From NCBI GenBank assembly GCA_017541665.1, contig JAFXYP010000052.1, positions 1-32,811 of the forward strand: a stretch of 32,811 nucleotides of DNA, written 5' to 3'. The notes below the pieces were generated by a model. It was given only the letters and a program-made list of their open reading frames with translations. It did no database searches and was not told the DNA's origin. Each line of letters opens with the position of its first letter. Within the stretch, counting starts at the first letter, position 1. Shown in pieces: positions 1-8,083 of this stretch. Source of the stretch: Lentisphaeria bacterium. Lineage in GTDB: Bacteria; Verrucomicrobiota; Lentisphaeria; Victivallales; UBA1829. A program made the translations under genes and the position numbers.

Positions 1-611
1 ACCGGGTTGTTCTTGGTGCGGCGGGCGAGGATCTGCACGGTGCGGCGGATTTCGTCGTCGCGACCGATCACGGGGTCGAGCTTGTTCTGGCGGGCTGCCT
101 GCGTGAGGTCGCGCCCGTATTTCTCCAGCGCCTCGAACGAAGCCTCCGGGTTTTCGTTCGTCACGCGCTGGTTGCCGCGGATTTCCACCAGGGTTTTTAG
201 TAGCGTATCGGCCGTGAGACCGGCTTTTTCCAGCGCGGCGGCGCATGCGGCGTCCTTGTCGATCATCGCCATCAGCAGGTGTTCCACGCTGATGTATTCA
301 TCCTTCATCTTTTCCGCGCGGTCGCGGGCTTCCACCAGGATGTTGCTGAAATCGCGCGACGGATACACGTCGACGGCGTTTCCGGACACTTTCGGCAGCT
401 TGGCCAGTTCGGCTTCCACTGCCTCGGATAGTAGCGAATTCGGAGTGCCGAGGCGTCTGAGCAGCGACGGCAGCAGGCCTCCGTCCTGGTGCGTCAACGC
501 GGAGAGCAGGTGGATCGGGCGGATCTCCTGGTGTCCGTACTGACGGGCGGCGGCGCCGGCGGCTGCAAGGGCTTCACGGGTCTTTTCGGTCATTTTCTGA
601 ATGTCCAGCAT
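1..611 (-). CDS. clpB: ATP-dependent disaggregase ClpB, N-terminal part (3' end beyond window)
   Basis: ClpB is a hexameric AAA+ chaperone of the cytoplasm that extracts proteins from aggregates together with DnaK. The 203 codons visible on the minus strand begin [15 protein letters not shown] and hold the two Clp N-domain repeats (about residues 10-150; [11 protein letters not shown] and the second-repeat [10 protein letters not shown]). They are followed by [20 protein letters not shown], the linker into the first nucleotide-binding domain, and the frame leaves the window just before Walker A. The ATG at 609-611 is preceded by AAGGAGT at good spacing. A possible promoter with an inverted repeat lies about 120-150 bp upstream. 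The I-G-R-D-D-E-I form and the N-terminus favour ClpB over ClpA or ClpC. Confidence 0.95.
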   Translation of the reverse strand, partial: MLDIQKMTEKTREALAAAGAAARQYGHQEIRPIHLLSALTHQDGGLLPSLLRRLGTPNSLLSEAVEAELAKLPKVSGNAVDVYPSRDFSNILVEARDRAEKMKDEYISVEHLLMAMIDKDAACAAALEKAGLTADTLLKTLVEIRGNQRVTNENPEASFEALEKYGRDLTQAARQNKLDPVIGRDDEIRRTVQILARRTKNNP

Positions 612-734
612 AATCGCGACTCCTTGTGTTTCTTGGGTTGTCTGTTTGGTTTTTTGAGTGTGCCGACGGAATGGAAGCAACTTGCGTGCCAAGAATCAAA
701 ACTTTTTGAAATCAATTGATTGTGACGATATCGG

Positions 735-763
735 TAAAATCTGCATGAGACATTGTGTCTCAA
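735..763 (-). promoter_or_regulatory. Candidate clpB promoter with a 7-3-7 inverted repeat
   Basis: Reading the minus strand toward clpB, TTGAGA (758-763) is a possible -35 and ATTTTA (735-740) a weak -10, 17 bp apart. A perfect inverted repeat, TGAGACA (746-752) and TGTCTCA (756-762) with a 3-bp centre, covers the -35 and most of the spacer, where a repressor would block polymerase. It is neither CIRCE (TTAGCACTC-N9-GAGTGCTAA) nor the HspR box HAIR (CTTGAGT-N7-ACTCAAG). The repeat is seen directly; its use as a heat-shock operator is inference. Confidence 0.4.
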
Positions 764-1030
764 TTTGTGTCCCAGTGCGCCGTGTGACAACTGTGGTATG
801 CGCCAGGTGTTCGGACCGCGCGCCGGGGGTCGCCGCCGTCCTTTCGACCCCGGGATTCGATTCCATTCAAATTCATCCCGGAAGACCGTGATCGGCGGGA
901 AAAGGAGTGTTCCGGGACGGCACAGATTTCGCTGTGTGCCCGGTGGCGGGAAGCTCCGTCCATTCAGGAGAACGGAGAGAAGTCTCTTCCCGTATTTCAG
1001 CTTTTTTCATTTCCATCTCTGTTTTTTTAC

Positions 1031-1059
1031 TTGATTTTTCCGTCTGCGGGGTGTACATT
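1031..1059 (+). promoter_or_regulatory. Candidate promoter of gltA
   Basis: TTGATT (1031-1036) and TACATT (1054-1059) are separated by 17 bp, each matching four of six sigma-70 consensus positions. GGTG directly precedes the -10, as at several other promoters in this window. The predicted leader to the gltA start is about 70 nt. Confidence 0.5.
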
Positions 1060-1134
1060 ATTCAGTTTATATGTTTTTCCAGTCTTTTTGTAACACCAAA
1101 CAGCCGGATGCCACACGAGAGAGGAGGCTGAACG

Positions 1135-2409
1135 ATGGCGAGTGAATTCGCGACATTGTCCGTGAACGGACAGGACATTAAGTTGCCGATTATAGTCGGG
1201 ACCGAGGGCGAAAAAGCGATTGATATCACAGCTCTCCGCAAGACGACCGGCTGCCTTACGTTCGACCCCGGGCTGATGAACACGGCGGTCTGCCGCAGCA
1301 GCATTACATATGTGAACGGCGAGAAGGGCATCCTGTGCTACCGCGGGATCCCGATCGAGAAACTTGTGGCGGACGAGAAGCTTCGGTTCGTCCATATCGC
1401 GTACCTGCTGGTCCACGGCAACCTGCCGAGCACGGAGGAGGCGAGGGCGTTCTCCAAGCTCCTGAACGTCAACTCCCTGCTGCATGAAGACATGCGCCAT
1501 TTCTTCGACCTGTATCCGCGCGGCGCCCACCCGATGCACATCCTGTCGACCATGATCAACGCCCTGGCGGTGTTCTATCCGAACGTCGACCTGCTGTCGT
1601 TCCGCGAGGACATCGACACTTCGACGGCGCGCCTGATCTCCACCGTCCGCACGATGGCGGCTTTCGCGTACAAGAAGAGCATCGGCGAGCCGGTCGTGTA
1701 CCCGCGCTACGACCTCTCCTATTGCGCGAACTTCCTGAACATGATGTTCGACTCCCCGGTCATGCCGTACGAGATTTCCGAGGAGGCCGTGCGCGTGCTG
1801 AACGTCCTGCTGATCCTCCATGCCGACCACGAACAGAACTGCTCGACCACGACCGTCCGCACGATCGGCAGCACGCAGGCGAACCTGTACGCCACGATCT
1901 CCGCCGGCGTGTCCGCGCTGTCCGGTCCGCTCCACGGCGGCGCCAACCAGGAAGTCATCGAGATGTTCCGCCGCATCGAGCACGACGGCAACGTGAAGAA
2001 GTTCTTCGACCGCGTGAAGGACCGCAACAACCCGGAACGCCTCATGGGCTTCGGGCACCGCGTGTACAAGACGTTCGACCCGCGCGCCAGGATCATCAAG
2101 GCTGAGTGCGAACGCTATTTCTCGAAGAATCATGTGACGGACCCGCTGCTCCAGGTCGCGTTCGAGGTCGAAAAGGCCGCCCTCAGCGACGACTATTTCG
2201 TCTCCCGCAACCTCTATCCGAACGTCGACTTCTACTCCGGCATCCTCTACCGCGCGCTCGGCATCCCGGAGAAGATGTTCACCGTGATGTTCGCGCTGGC
2301 GCGTCTGCCCGGCTGGATCGCCCACTGGCGCGAAATGATCGGCAACAGCACGCGCATCGTGCGCCCGCGCCAGGTGTATGTCGGCAGAAAATGTGACATC
2401 GATGCTTGA
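1135..2409 (+). CDS. gltA: Citrate synthase
   Basis: Condenses acetyl-CoA with oxaloacetate to citrate, the entry step of the TCA cycle. The product is 424 aa, close to the E. coli enzyme (427 aa). Active-site residues are visible: L-H-A-D-H-E-Q-N around residues 228-234, G-P-L-H-G-G-A-N with His267, G-F-G-H-R-V-Y with His308, and N-V-D-F-Y-S-G with Asp365. These correspond to E. coli His264, His305 and Asp362 with a constant +3 offset. The N-terminal beta-rich domain typical of hexameric type II enzymes is present (about residues 5-50). The ATG is preceded by GAGGAGG. A promoter for the next gene starts inside its stop region. Confidence 0.96.
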   Translation: MASEFATLSVNGQDIKLPIIVGTEGEKAIDITALRKTTGCLTFDPGLMNTAVCRSSITYVNGEKGILCYRGIPIEKLVADEKLRFVHIAYLLVHGNLPSTEEARAFSKLLNVNSLLHEDMRHFFDLYPRGAHPMHILSTMINALAVFYPNVDLLSFREDIDTSTARLISTVRTMAAFAYKKSIGEPVVYPRYDLSYCANFLNMMFDSPVMPYEISEEAVRVLNVLLILHADHEQNCSTTTVRTIGSTQANLYATISAGVSALSGPLHGGANQEVIEMFRRIEHDGNVKKFFDRVKDRNNPERLMGFGHRVYKTFDPRARIIKAECERYFSKNHVTDPLLQVAFEVEKAALSDDYFVSRNLYPNVDFYSGILYRALGIPEKMFTVMFALARLPGWIAHWREMIGNSTRIVRPRQVYVGRKCDIDA

Positions 2410-2434
2410 AAACATCGTCCGCACGGTGTAAATT
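2406..2434 (+). promoter_or_regulatory. Promoter overlapping the gltA stop codon
   Basis: TTGAAA (2406-2411) and TAAATT (2429-2434) lie 17 bp apart, and GGTG directly precedes the -10. It would drive the lipoprotein gene at 2492, and perhaps hisI and murB-ddl, with a leader of about 50 nt. The -35 box overlaps the TGA of gltA. Confidence 0.55.
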
Positions 2435-2491
2435 ACTCGCTGTACTGCAAAACAAACAATTGTTTTTGAATAAAACCGAAAGGCAAAAACT

Positions 2492-3190
2492 ATGAAACTG
2501 TTCTCCATTCTGACGGCGGCCGCCTGTCTCCTGATCGTTTCGGCCTGCGCCTCGACCCCGGTCCCGACCGATGAACGCGTCCATGTGATCGAAGCGGACT
2601 CGGTGACGGACGTCCAGCCCGGCAACATCTATGTCTCCACGGGCGCCGCGAAGATCTTCTCGTTCCGCGACATCGAGAGCGAGATCAACGAAAACGGCTA
2701 TCTGGCCGTTCGCGTCTTCGGCAGGACCGCCGAGCTCTCCGCGCTGAAGTGGGCGTTCTTCGGCGACATCAATTACGAATTCTCCTACCGTTTCCTCTGG
2801 ATCGACGCCGACGGCAACCCCGTTGCCGAACCCGACGCATACCGTCTCCGTTCGGCCATCCCCGGCGACCCCGTGCGCTTTGTCGGCCACGCCCCGACGG
2901 AAGACGTCCGCGACTTCGCCATGGTCCTGTTCCTGGCCTCCGAACAGCCCGGAAGCGACGTCGCCGAGCCCGCCGATGCGGTAGCCCCCGAAGAGAAGAC
3001 GGATGCCGAGCCCGAAGCCATCGAGGCGGAAACTGAAAAGGTCAAGGAATCCATGCCTTCGCTTCCGCAGGAGAATGTCTCCGGCGACGCGGGCGACGTG
3101 AAAGTCATCGGCGTCCCGGACAAGGACGCCGACTCCGTGCCGAAGGCCTCCGGCTTCGGTCCCGCAGCCGTTCCCGCGGAAAAGGAATGA
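2492..3190 (+). CDS. YcfL-like (DUF1425) lipoprotein with acidic C-terminal tail
   Basis: A 232-aa lipoprotein precursor: Lys near the N-terminus, a hydrophobic stretch, and lipobox V-S-A-C with the lipidated Cys at residue 19. Residues about 40-155 resemble the DUF1425/YcfL domain: a beta-rich stretch with L-A-V-R-V-F-G-R-T, Y-R-F-L-W-I-D-A-D-G-N-P and G-H-A-P-T-E-D-V-R-D-F. YcfL belongs with LpoB-type envelope proteins in enterobacteria, but its role is poorly known. After the domain comes about 75 residues of low-complexity Glu/Ala/Pro-rich sequence, absent from YcfL. The ATG follows AAAGG. Lnt, which completes lipoprotein acylation, is also in this window. The domain call is from recognition of the pattern, not a profile search. 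Confidence 0.75.
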   Translation: MKLFSILTAAACLLIVSACASTPVPTDERVHVIEADSVTDVQPGNIYVSTGAAKIFSFRDIESEINENGYLAVRVFGRTAELSALKWAFFGDINYEFSYRFLWIDADGNPVAEPDAYRLRSAIPGDPVRFVGHAPTEDVRDFAMVLFLASEQPGSDVAEPADAVAPEEKTDAEPEAIEAETEKVKESMPSLPQENVSGDAGDVKVIGVPDKDADSVPKASGFGPAAVPAEKE

Positions 3191-3220
3191 CCGCATCACG
3201 CATTTCCGGATTGATTTGCC

Positions 3221-3598
3221 ATGATAGAACTTGATTTCAAGAAAAGCGGCGGGCTGATCCCCGCCATCGCCCAGGACTGGAAGACCGGCGAGGTCCTCAT
3301 GCTCGCCTACATCAACGAGGAATCCTGGAAGGAGACACTCAGGACCGGACACGGCGTCTACTGGTCGCGTTCCCGCTCCAAACTCTGGCACAAGGGCGAA
3401 GAGTCCGGCAACGTGCAGATCGTGAAGGAGATCCTGGTGGACTGCGACGCCGATACCGTGATTTTCAAGGTCGAGCAGGTCGGCGGCGCCGCCTGCCACG
3501 AGGGTTACCATACCTGCTTCTTCCGCAAAGTCGCGGGCGACACGCTGGAAATCGTTGGAGAACGTGTCTTTGATCCCAAAAAAGTTTACAAGAAGTGA
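3221..3598 (+). CDS. hisI: Phosphoribosyl-AMP cyclohydrolase
   Basis: Opens the adenine ring of phosphoribosyl-AMP, the third step of histidine synthesis. The 125-aa product is the stand-alone cyclohydrolase without a HisE domain. Diagnostic features are [30 protein letters not shown], the D-C-D-A-D-T metal site, and the Cys pair in [12 protein letters not shown]. It starts 30 bp after the lipoprotein gene with only a weak Shine-Dalgarno (GGA). No other his genes are nearby. Its 3' end overlaps the start of murB-ddl. Confidence 0.95.
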   Translation: MIELDFKKSGGLIPAIAQDWKTGEVLMLAYINEESWKETLRTGHGVYWSRSRSKLWHKGEESGNVQIVKEILVDCDADTVIFKVEQVGGAACHEGYHTCFFRKVAGDTLEIVGERVFDPKKVYKK

Positions 3599-5471
3599 AC
3601 TGATCGCCGGAACTGCCGCCGCTTTCCCCGGCATCGAGCTCGTTTCCGATGCCGTCTGGGCGGAGCACACCTCCCTCGGCGCGGGATCCGGCACATTCCT
3701 GTACGCCGCCGTCACCGATCCCGGCGTGACGATCGAATTCCTGCGCTTCATCCTCAGCGCCGGATGGATCGCGCGTCCGCTCGGCGCGGGCACCAACCTG
3801 GTCGGTTCCGACGAATCGACCGACGGCACCGTTTATCTGAAGCCCTCCGGTGTCCTGGCGGAGATTTCCTGCTCGGACGAGGGCGTCTGCACGGCGGGCG
3901 CTGGCGCGAAGCTGACGGCCGTCCTGAACGAGGTGCTGAAGCACGGTTTCGGCGGCGCCGCGGGCCTCTGCGGCATCCCCGGCTCCATCGGCGGCGGTCT
4001 CCACATGAACGCCGGCGCCAACGGCCGGACCATTTCCGATTTCCTGCTGGACATGACGCTGCTCAATCTCGAGACCGCGTCCGTGTCCGTCGTCCCGAAG
4101 AACGCCTACCTCTGGCGCTACCGCGACTCCGGCATCCCGGAGAACATCATGGTCCTCTCCGCGCGGTTCCGGTTCCGTCCGGTCGATCCCGCCGCGGAGC
4201 AGGCCGCCATGGACGCCGAACGCGAACGCCGCCGCCAGTCCCCGCAGGGGCGCAGCGCCGGTTCGATCTTCCGCAACCCGGCTCCCGAACTCTATGCCGG
4301 CCGCCTGCTGGAATCCGCCGGGATGAAGGGCAGGCGATCGGGCGCGTTCATGGTGTCCCCGCTCCATGCGAACTGGATCGTGCGCGACGCCTCGCCTTCG
4401 CCGGAGCTCCTGCAGCATTCCGGCCATGACTGCTACGAACTGATCCGCGCCATGCGAAGCGCGGTTTTCCGGCATTCCAACATCATCCTTCAACCTGAGG
4501 TCAAATCGATCAACATGAAAGAACAGGCGGCGGCCATGTGCCAGCAGACTCCCCTGGACATCCTCGTCCTTATGGGCGGAGCCAGTTCCGAACGTGAAAT
4601 CTCGCTCCAGTCCGCGGCGAACGTCGTCAAGGCGCTCCGCGACGCCGGGCACAACGTCGATTCGTACGACATCACGAAACCGGAGATCACCGACCGGATG
4701 CGCGCCGCGGACGTCGTCTATCCCGTGCTGCATGGCGGATTCGGCGAGGACGGCACGATCCAGGCGCTGATGGAACAGGCCGGTATCCCGTTCGTCGGCG
4801 GTTCCGCCGAGTCCTGCCGCATCGTGATGGACAAGTTCGAGTCCAAGCGCGTGATGGACCAGGCTGGCATCCGCAACGCCGCCTATGCCGTGATCGAGGA
4901 CCCCGAGGTGGAGATCCCCGCCGGGATGAAGCTGCCGCTGATCGTGAAGCCGAACTCCGAGGGTTCCACGTTCGGGCTTTCGCTTGTCCGCGATGCCTCC
5001 GAATGGAAGTTTGCGATCTCCAACGCGCTGAAATACGATGCGCGCGTGCTCGTCGAGGAGTTCATCGCCGGGACCGAGGCCACTGTCGGCGTCGTCCTCG
5101 GGGAAGTCTATCCCGTCGTCGAGATCCAGCATCCCGGCACCCTCTACGACTACGATGCGAAGTATACCCATGCGCAGGGCGAGACCAAATATTTCTGCCC
5201 GCCGGCTACTATCGACCGGGCCGTCCAGAAGGAGATCGCCGCCGCCGCGCTGAAGTTCGCGCAGGCCGTCGGCAACACCACGCTCATCCGCATCGACGTC
5301 ATCGTGCGCGACTCCGACAAGGCCGTGTTCATGCTGGAGGGCAACAGCCTCCCCGGATTCACGGCCTCCAGCCTGCTTCCGAAGTCGATCGCCGTCCTTG
5401 GCCGCACCTCGGCAGAAGTCTGCTCCGCACTCGCCTATGCCGCATACCGGCACTCAGGAAAAGGCGCCTGA
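3570..5471 (+). CDS. murB-ddl: Fused UDP-N-acetylenolpyruvoylglucosamine reductase (MurB) and D-Ala-D-Ala ligase (Ddl)
   Basis: One uninterrupted frame carries two cytoplasmic peptidoglycan-precursor enzymes. MurB (about residues 1-310) shows the FAD-binding [16 protein letters not shown] and M-N-A-G-A-N-G, then [23 protein letters not shown] and L-Q-P-E-V, the type II MurB pattern. Ddl (about 325-630) shows [29 protein letters not shown], the omega-loop K-Y and E-G-N-S-L-P-G-F-T, an ATP-grasp enzyme. There is no ATG start: TTG at 3570 is favoured because GGAG (3557-3560) lies 9 nt upstream; GTG 3564 is too close to it. The frame overlaps hisI by 29 nt. An internal ATG at 4515, with GAGG 14 nt upstream, could also yield free Ddl. 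A terminator follows the stop. Confidence 0.93.
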   Translation: MIPKKFTRSELIAGTAAAFPGIELVSDAVWAEHTSLGAGSGTFLYAAVTDPGVTIEFLRFILSAGWIARPLGAGTNLVGSDESTDGTVYLKPSGVLAEISCSDEGVCTAGAGAKLTAVLNEVLKHGFGGAAGLCGIPGSIGGGLHMNAGANGRTISDFLLDMTLLNLETASVSVVPKNAYLWRYRDSGIPENIMVLSARFRFRPVDPAAEQAAMDAERERRRQSPQGRSAGSIFRNPAPELYAGRLLESAGMKGRRSGAFMVSPLHANWIVRDASPSPELLQHSGHDCYELIRAMRSAVFRHSNIILQPEVKSINMKEQAAAMCQQTPLDILVLMGGASSEREISLQSAANVVKALRDAGHNVDSYDITKPEITDRMRAADVVYPVLHGGFGEDGTIQALMEQAGIPFVGGSAESCRIVMDKFESKRVMDQAGIRNAAYAVIEDPEVEIPAGMKLPLIVKPNSEGSTFGLSLVRDASEWKFAISNALKYDARVLVEEFIAGTEATVGVVLGEVYPVVEIQHPGTLYDYDAKYTHAQGETKYFCPPATIDRAVQKEIAAAALKFAQAVGNTTLIRIDVIVRDSDKAVFMLEGNSLPGFTASSLLPKSIAVLGRTSAEVCSALAYAAYRHSGKGA

Positions 5472-5500
5472 CGCAGTCTGTCCGGTCCAGTTGAATCGAC

Positions 5501-5544
5501 AGACTCCCGGATGCGCCGAGCCCCTCCGGGAGTCTTTTCCTTTT
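5501..5544 (+). terminator. Rho-independent terminator after murB-ddl
   Basis: A perfect 11-bp stem, AGACTCCCGGA (5501-5511) with TCCGGGAGTCT (5525-5535), and a 13-nt loop are followed by a T-rich tail. A second inverted repeat just upstream, GTCTGTC (5476-5482) with GACAGAC (5498-5504), shares four bases with the left arm and could compete with it. Confidence 0.8.
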
Positions 5545-5577
5545 GAAGGAAGGTTTTGAAGGAAAACTTTGAAGGAA
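5542..5577 (+). repeat. Three copies of TTTGAAGGAA at 13-bp period
   Basis: Copies at 5542-5551, 5555-5564 and 5568-5577 lie between the terminator and the metallopeptidase start. The third copy supplies the Shine-Dalgarno of the gene (AAGGA before ATG 5583). The others look like spare ribosome-binding sites from local slippage or tandem duplication. Confidence 0.7.
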
Positions 5578-5582
5578 GCATC

Positions 5583-6353
5583 ATGCAGCCAGATCCCGAA
5601 TACATCATGCTTGAACTGCCGGACGGCATGCCGCCCGTCTGCTGCACGGTCCGGCGTTCGCTGAAGGCCAAGCGCTTCTTCCTGCGCGTCATCCCGCATC
5701 CGTTCTCGGTGCAGCTGGTGATCCCGAAACGGCGGTCCGTGGCCTCCGCGAAGAAGTTTGCGGAGAGCAAGGTCTCCTGGCTTGCCGACACGATCCGCCG
5801 CCTGGCGCCCGAACCCGGCGTGATGCCGCGCGGACCGGATGCCCCGTGCCGGATCCCGCCGGAGCTCGAACTGCGGCTGACCGGGGAGCGGATTCAAATC
5901 GTCGTGGAGGAGGCCCCTGGCGCGGACGCCGTCCGGTGCTGGTACGATCCGCTGTTCAAACGGATCGCCGTGCAGGGCGACCCGGCGGACAGGAAAGCCT
6001 GTGCCCGCGTGTTTCTGTCCGTCCTGACGCAGATCGCCGAGCCTGTGCTCGCCGCCCGCATCCGGGCGCACGCGGCGAATCTGGGGTTTGCGGACTTCCG
6101 TGTGCTGGTGCATCCGCAGAGGTCCCGCTGGGGGAGCTGTTCCGCGACCGGGAAAGTCACGCTGAACACTTTGCTCATCCTGTTCCCGCCGGAGGTCGTG
6201 GACTACGTGATCCTGCACGAGCTGTGCCACAAGTACGAGATGAACCATTCCGAACGGTTCAAACAGCGGATGGACGGATTGTGCCCGGACTGGCAGGAAC
6301 GCGATGCCCTGCTGAAGAAATGCGCGAAGGAACTGCCGGATTTTCTTCTCTGA
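5583..6353 (+). CDS. YgjP-type zinc metallopeptidase-like protein (M48/DUF45)
   Basis: A 256-aa cytoplasmic protein of the YgjP/COG1451 family. The C-terminal half has the family signature: R-S-R-W-G-S-C-S (about 180-187), L-N-T-L-L-I-L, then V-I-L-H-E-L-C-H-K with the zinc motif HELCH (212-216) and N-H-S-E-R-F (221-226), which supplies the third His. No signal peptide or membrane segment is seen. The physiological substrate of the family is unknown. ATG 5583 is chosen over an upstream TTG because an AAGGA element is well placed before it. It sits alone between a terminator and the next promoter. Confidence 0.88.
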   Translation: MQPDPEYIMLELPDGMPPVCCTVRRSLKAKRFFLRVIPHPFSVQLVIPKRRSVASAKKFAESKVSWLADTIRRLAPEPGVMPRGPDAPCRIPPELELRLTGERIQIVVEEAPGADAVRCWYDPLFKRIAVQGDPADRKACARVFLSVLTQIAEPVLAARIRAHAANLGFADFRVLVHPQRSRWGSCSATGKVTLNTLLILFPPEVVDYVILHELCHKYEMNHSERFKQRMDGLCPDWQERDALLKKCAKELPDFLL

Positions 6354-6380
6354 AAAATCCGAATATCCGGCGGATTCCGG

Positions 6381-6408
6381 TTGAAAAATAGTCCGTCGCC
6401 TGTATAGT
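6381..6408 (+). promoter_or_regulatory. Promoter of the nitroreductase-tsaB-GHL10 run
   Basis: TTGAAA (6381-6386) and TATAGT (6403-6408), spaced 16 bp, are each close to the sigma-70 consensus. The leader to ATG 6516 is about 100 nt, without an obvious structured element. Confidence 0.6.
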
Positions 6409-6515
6409 AGATATGGCGTTTGCGCGCTGCCGCGGTCTGTGCCGAAGCGTTGCGGCGCCCCGTTCCGTTCTGAATTTGAACATTTTTTGAAACCTGATTT
6501 GATTTGGAGGTCTTT

Positions 6516-7025
6516 ATGGACTTTTACGATGTGATCGAAGCCCGGCGCAGCGTCCGAGGCTATCTTGACAAAAACGTCCCGGACGAGGCCGTCGCGAGGA
6601 TTTCGCGCGCCGTCCAGCTTGCCCCGACCGCCTGCAACCGCCAGCCTTTCCGGCTGTTCCTCTACCGCGATCCCGTCGTCCGCGCGAAGATCTGCGAAAA
6701 GGTGATGTTCCCGTGGCTGAAGGAAGCGCCCGTCGTGGCGGTGCTCGCCGGGAACGCGTCCGCCGCGTGGGTGCGTCCCGACGGCGGGTCCATCATCGAT
6801 GTGGACGCCTCGATCGTGATGGAGCATTTCGTGCTCGCGGCGACGGCGGAAGGGCTCGGCACCTGCTGGATTTGCTGCTATGACCGCGCCGAGGTGGATG
6901 CCGCCGCCGGGATCGCCTCCCCGTGGCGCTCCGTGGCGATCTCCCCGCTCGGGTTCGGCAAGGAAAACGCCTGCCGTCCCCGCAATGTGAAACCCGTGGA
7001 TGAACTTGTTCAGGTGATCGGATGA
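6516..7025 (+). CDS. Nitroreductase-family flavoprotein
   Basis: A 169-aa protein of the FMN-dependent nitroreductase family, of the short type. It opens D-F-Y-D-V-I-E-A-R-R-S-V-R-G-Y, the classic N-terminus whose Arg-Arg-Ser contacts the FMN phosphate. A-P-T-A-C-N-R-Q-P-F-R follows, and later G-L-G-T-C-W-I, which lines the flavin. These enzymes reduce nitro compounds, quinones or enones with NAD(P)H; the substrate here cannot be told. ATG 6516 follows GGAGG at 5-nt spacing, so the in-frame TTG at 6504 is rejected. The stop overlaps the next start (ATGA), implying translational coupling. Confidence 0.9.
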   Translation: MDFYDVIEARRSVRGYLDKNVPDEAVARISRAVQLAPTACNRQPFRLFLYRDPVVRAKICEKVMFPWLKEAPVVAVLAGNASAAWVRPDGGSIIDVDASIVMEHFVLAATAEGLGTCWICCYDRAEVDAAAGIASPWRSVAISPLGFGKENACRPRNVKPVDELVQVIG

Positions 7026-8080
7026 ACTACAGACAATTCGAACAGACGCCGGACGGGCTCTGGCGGCTCGGCGGCGAAGGCATCGGTTTCGAGCTGGACA
7101 AGCCCGCCGCCGGACTTTTCACGCTGACGCCGTTCGACGGCCTGACCGTGACCTCGCTCGAGGCCGTCCCGGGGGAATACCCCGAGTCCATGGCGCTCGC
7201 GGGGCTCCGCCGTCCGCACCATTCCGACGACGGCGCGGAAGTCTCGTTCGACAGCGAGAGCCGCATCCCGTTCGGCATTCCGACGGTGATCACGCACCGC
7301 TACAAGCTGGATGCCGCCTCGCTCGCGGTCCAGACCGGATTCGAGCTTCCGCATGCGTTCGAGCTCCGCAGCCTCACGGCAGGCGGCCTGCGTTTCCGCG
7401 GCGCCATCGCCGAATACGCCATCGTGAAGAGCCCGTCCGCCGAGGGCATCGTGAAGGAGCCCGCCATGAAGCCGTTTGATGCCTCCGGCGCGGAACTCTA
7501 CAAGGATGCCGCGCCTCCGCTCGCGATCCTGATTCGCCTTGCCGACGGCCGCGTCGTGCGCTTCGAGACGGGCAAGGACGTCTGGCGCTGGGCCAATGCC
7601 GCCCGCATCGGTGACGGCGTGTCCACGTTCATCGTCCGCAGCGAAGGCGGCGACCTGATCTGCACCTGGAGCCTGTACGTCTTTGCCCCCGCTGACGCGG
7701 AGACGCCCCCGCCGCCGGGCCGCAACTGGAACATCACCTGGTCGCTCCAATGGGGCGAACCTGCCGCTGCGGACGGCGCATATGCCGACGTGCTGGACCT
7801 GCGCGCCGAATGCGCGGACTGCGCCTGCGCCCAGGCCACCGAGAACTTCCTGAAAAAATGGGTCCGTACGCGCCTGGCCTCCGCGAAGGAAGGCGACGTC
7901 TTCGCCGTGATGATCGGCGGCGGGCGGTTCTGCCGCCGCGCCGGACACCTCGACCGCGGACGCAAGAAAGACCTGCCGCACTGGGACCTGCCGGCGCTCC
8001 GGGAATTCGCCCGCTGGGCGAACCGCCAGTTGCGGAAATCCGGCGCAAGCCTCGTCCTGATCACAGAAAAGGAATACTGA
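7022..8080 (+). CDS. Unknown protein, 352 aa
   Basis: I do not recognise this family. The protein has no signal peptide or membrane segment. It is rich in short alternating hydrophobic/polar stretches that suggest a mainly beta fold (for example Y-K-L-D-A-A-S-L-A-V-Q-T-G-F-E-L, then L-T-A-G-G-L-R-F-R-G), loosely like a sugar-mutarotase-type beta-sandwich. A more alpha/beta C-terminal part (about 255-352) has Cys residues (A-E-C-A-D-C-A-C), G-D-V-F-A-V-M-I-G-G-G and a basic stretch. It is coupled by ATGA overlap to the nitroreductase and sits 3 bp before tsaB. Codon use and GC match its neighbours, so it is a real gene. Confidence 0.8.
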   Translation: MNYRQFEQTPDGLWRLGGEGIGFELDKPAAGLFTLTPFDGLTVTSLEAVPGEYPESMALAGLRRPHHSDDGAEVSFDSESRIPFGIPTVITHRYKLDAASLAVQTGFELPHAFELRSLTAGGLRFRGAIAEYAIVKSPSAEGIVKEPAMKPFDASGAELYKDAAPPLAILIRLADGRVVRFETGKDVWRWANAARIGDGVSTFIVRSEGGDLICTWSLYVFAPADAETPPPPGRNWNITWSLQWGEPAAADGAYADVLDLRAECADCACAQATENFLKKWVRTRLASAKEGDVFAVMIGGGRFCRRAGHLDRGRKKDLPHWDLPALREFARWANRQLRKSGASLVLITEKEY

Positions 8081-8083
8081 ACC

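Larger units (their letters stand above)
612..1134. other. 523-bp divergent intergenic region between clpB and gltA
   Basis: No convincing gene lies here; the short open frames have no ribosome binding site or recognisable product. It holds a candidate clpB promoter with an inverted repeat (735-763) and a candidate gltA promoter (1031-1059). Two modest inverted repeats also occur: CCGGGAT (850-856) with ATCCCGG (875-881), and CTCCGT (954-959) with ACGGAG (972-977). Neither is followed by a clear T-run, so they may be leader structures or chance. Confidence 0.6.

Noticed and set aside
850..881. CCGGGAT/ATCCCGG repeat as a terminator or riboswitch in the clpB-gltA gap
   Set aside because: Loop of 18 nt, stem of only 7 bp, no T-run, and no match to a riboswitch that I recognise.
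3540..3600. Programmed frameshift joining hisI and murB-ddl
   Set aside because: The CCCAAAAAAG run is suggestive, but murB lies in the +1 frame, not the -1 frame that such a slippery site would serve, and TTG 3570 has a good ribosome site.
6338..6360. GGATTTT/AAAATCC hairpin as terminator of the metallopeptidase gene
   Set aside because: The stem is short and A/T-rich and is not followed by a T-run.
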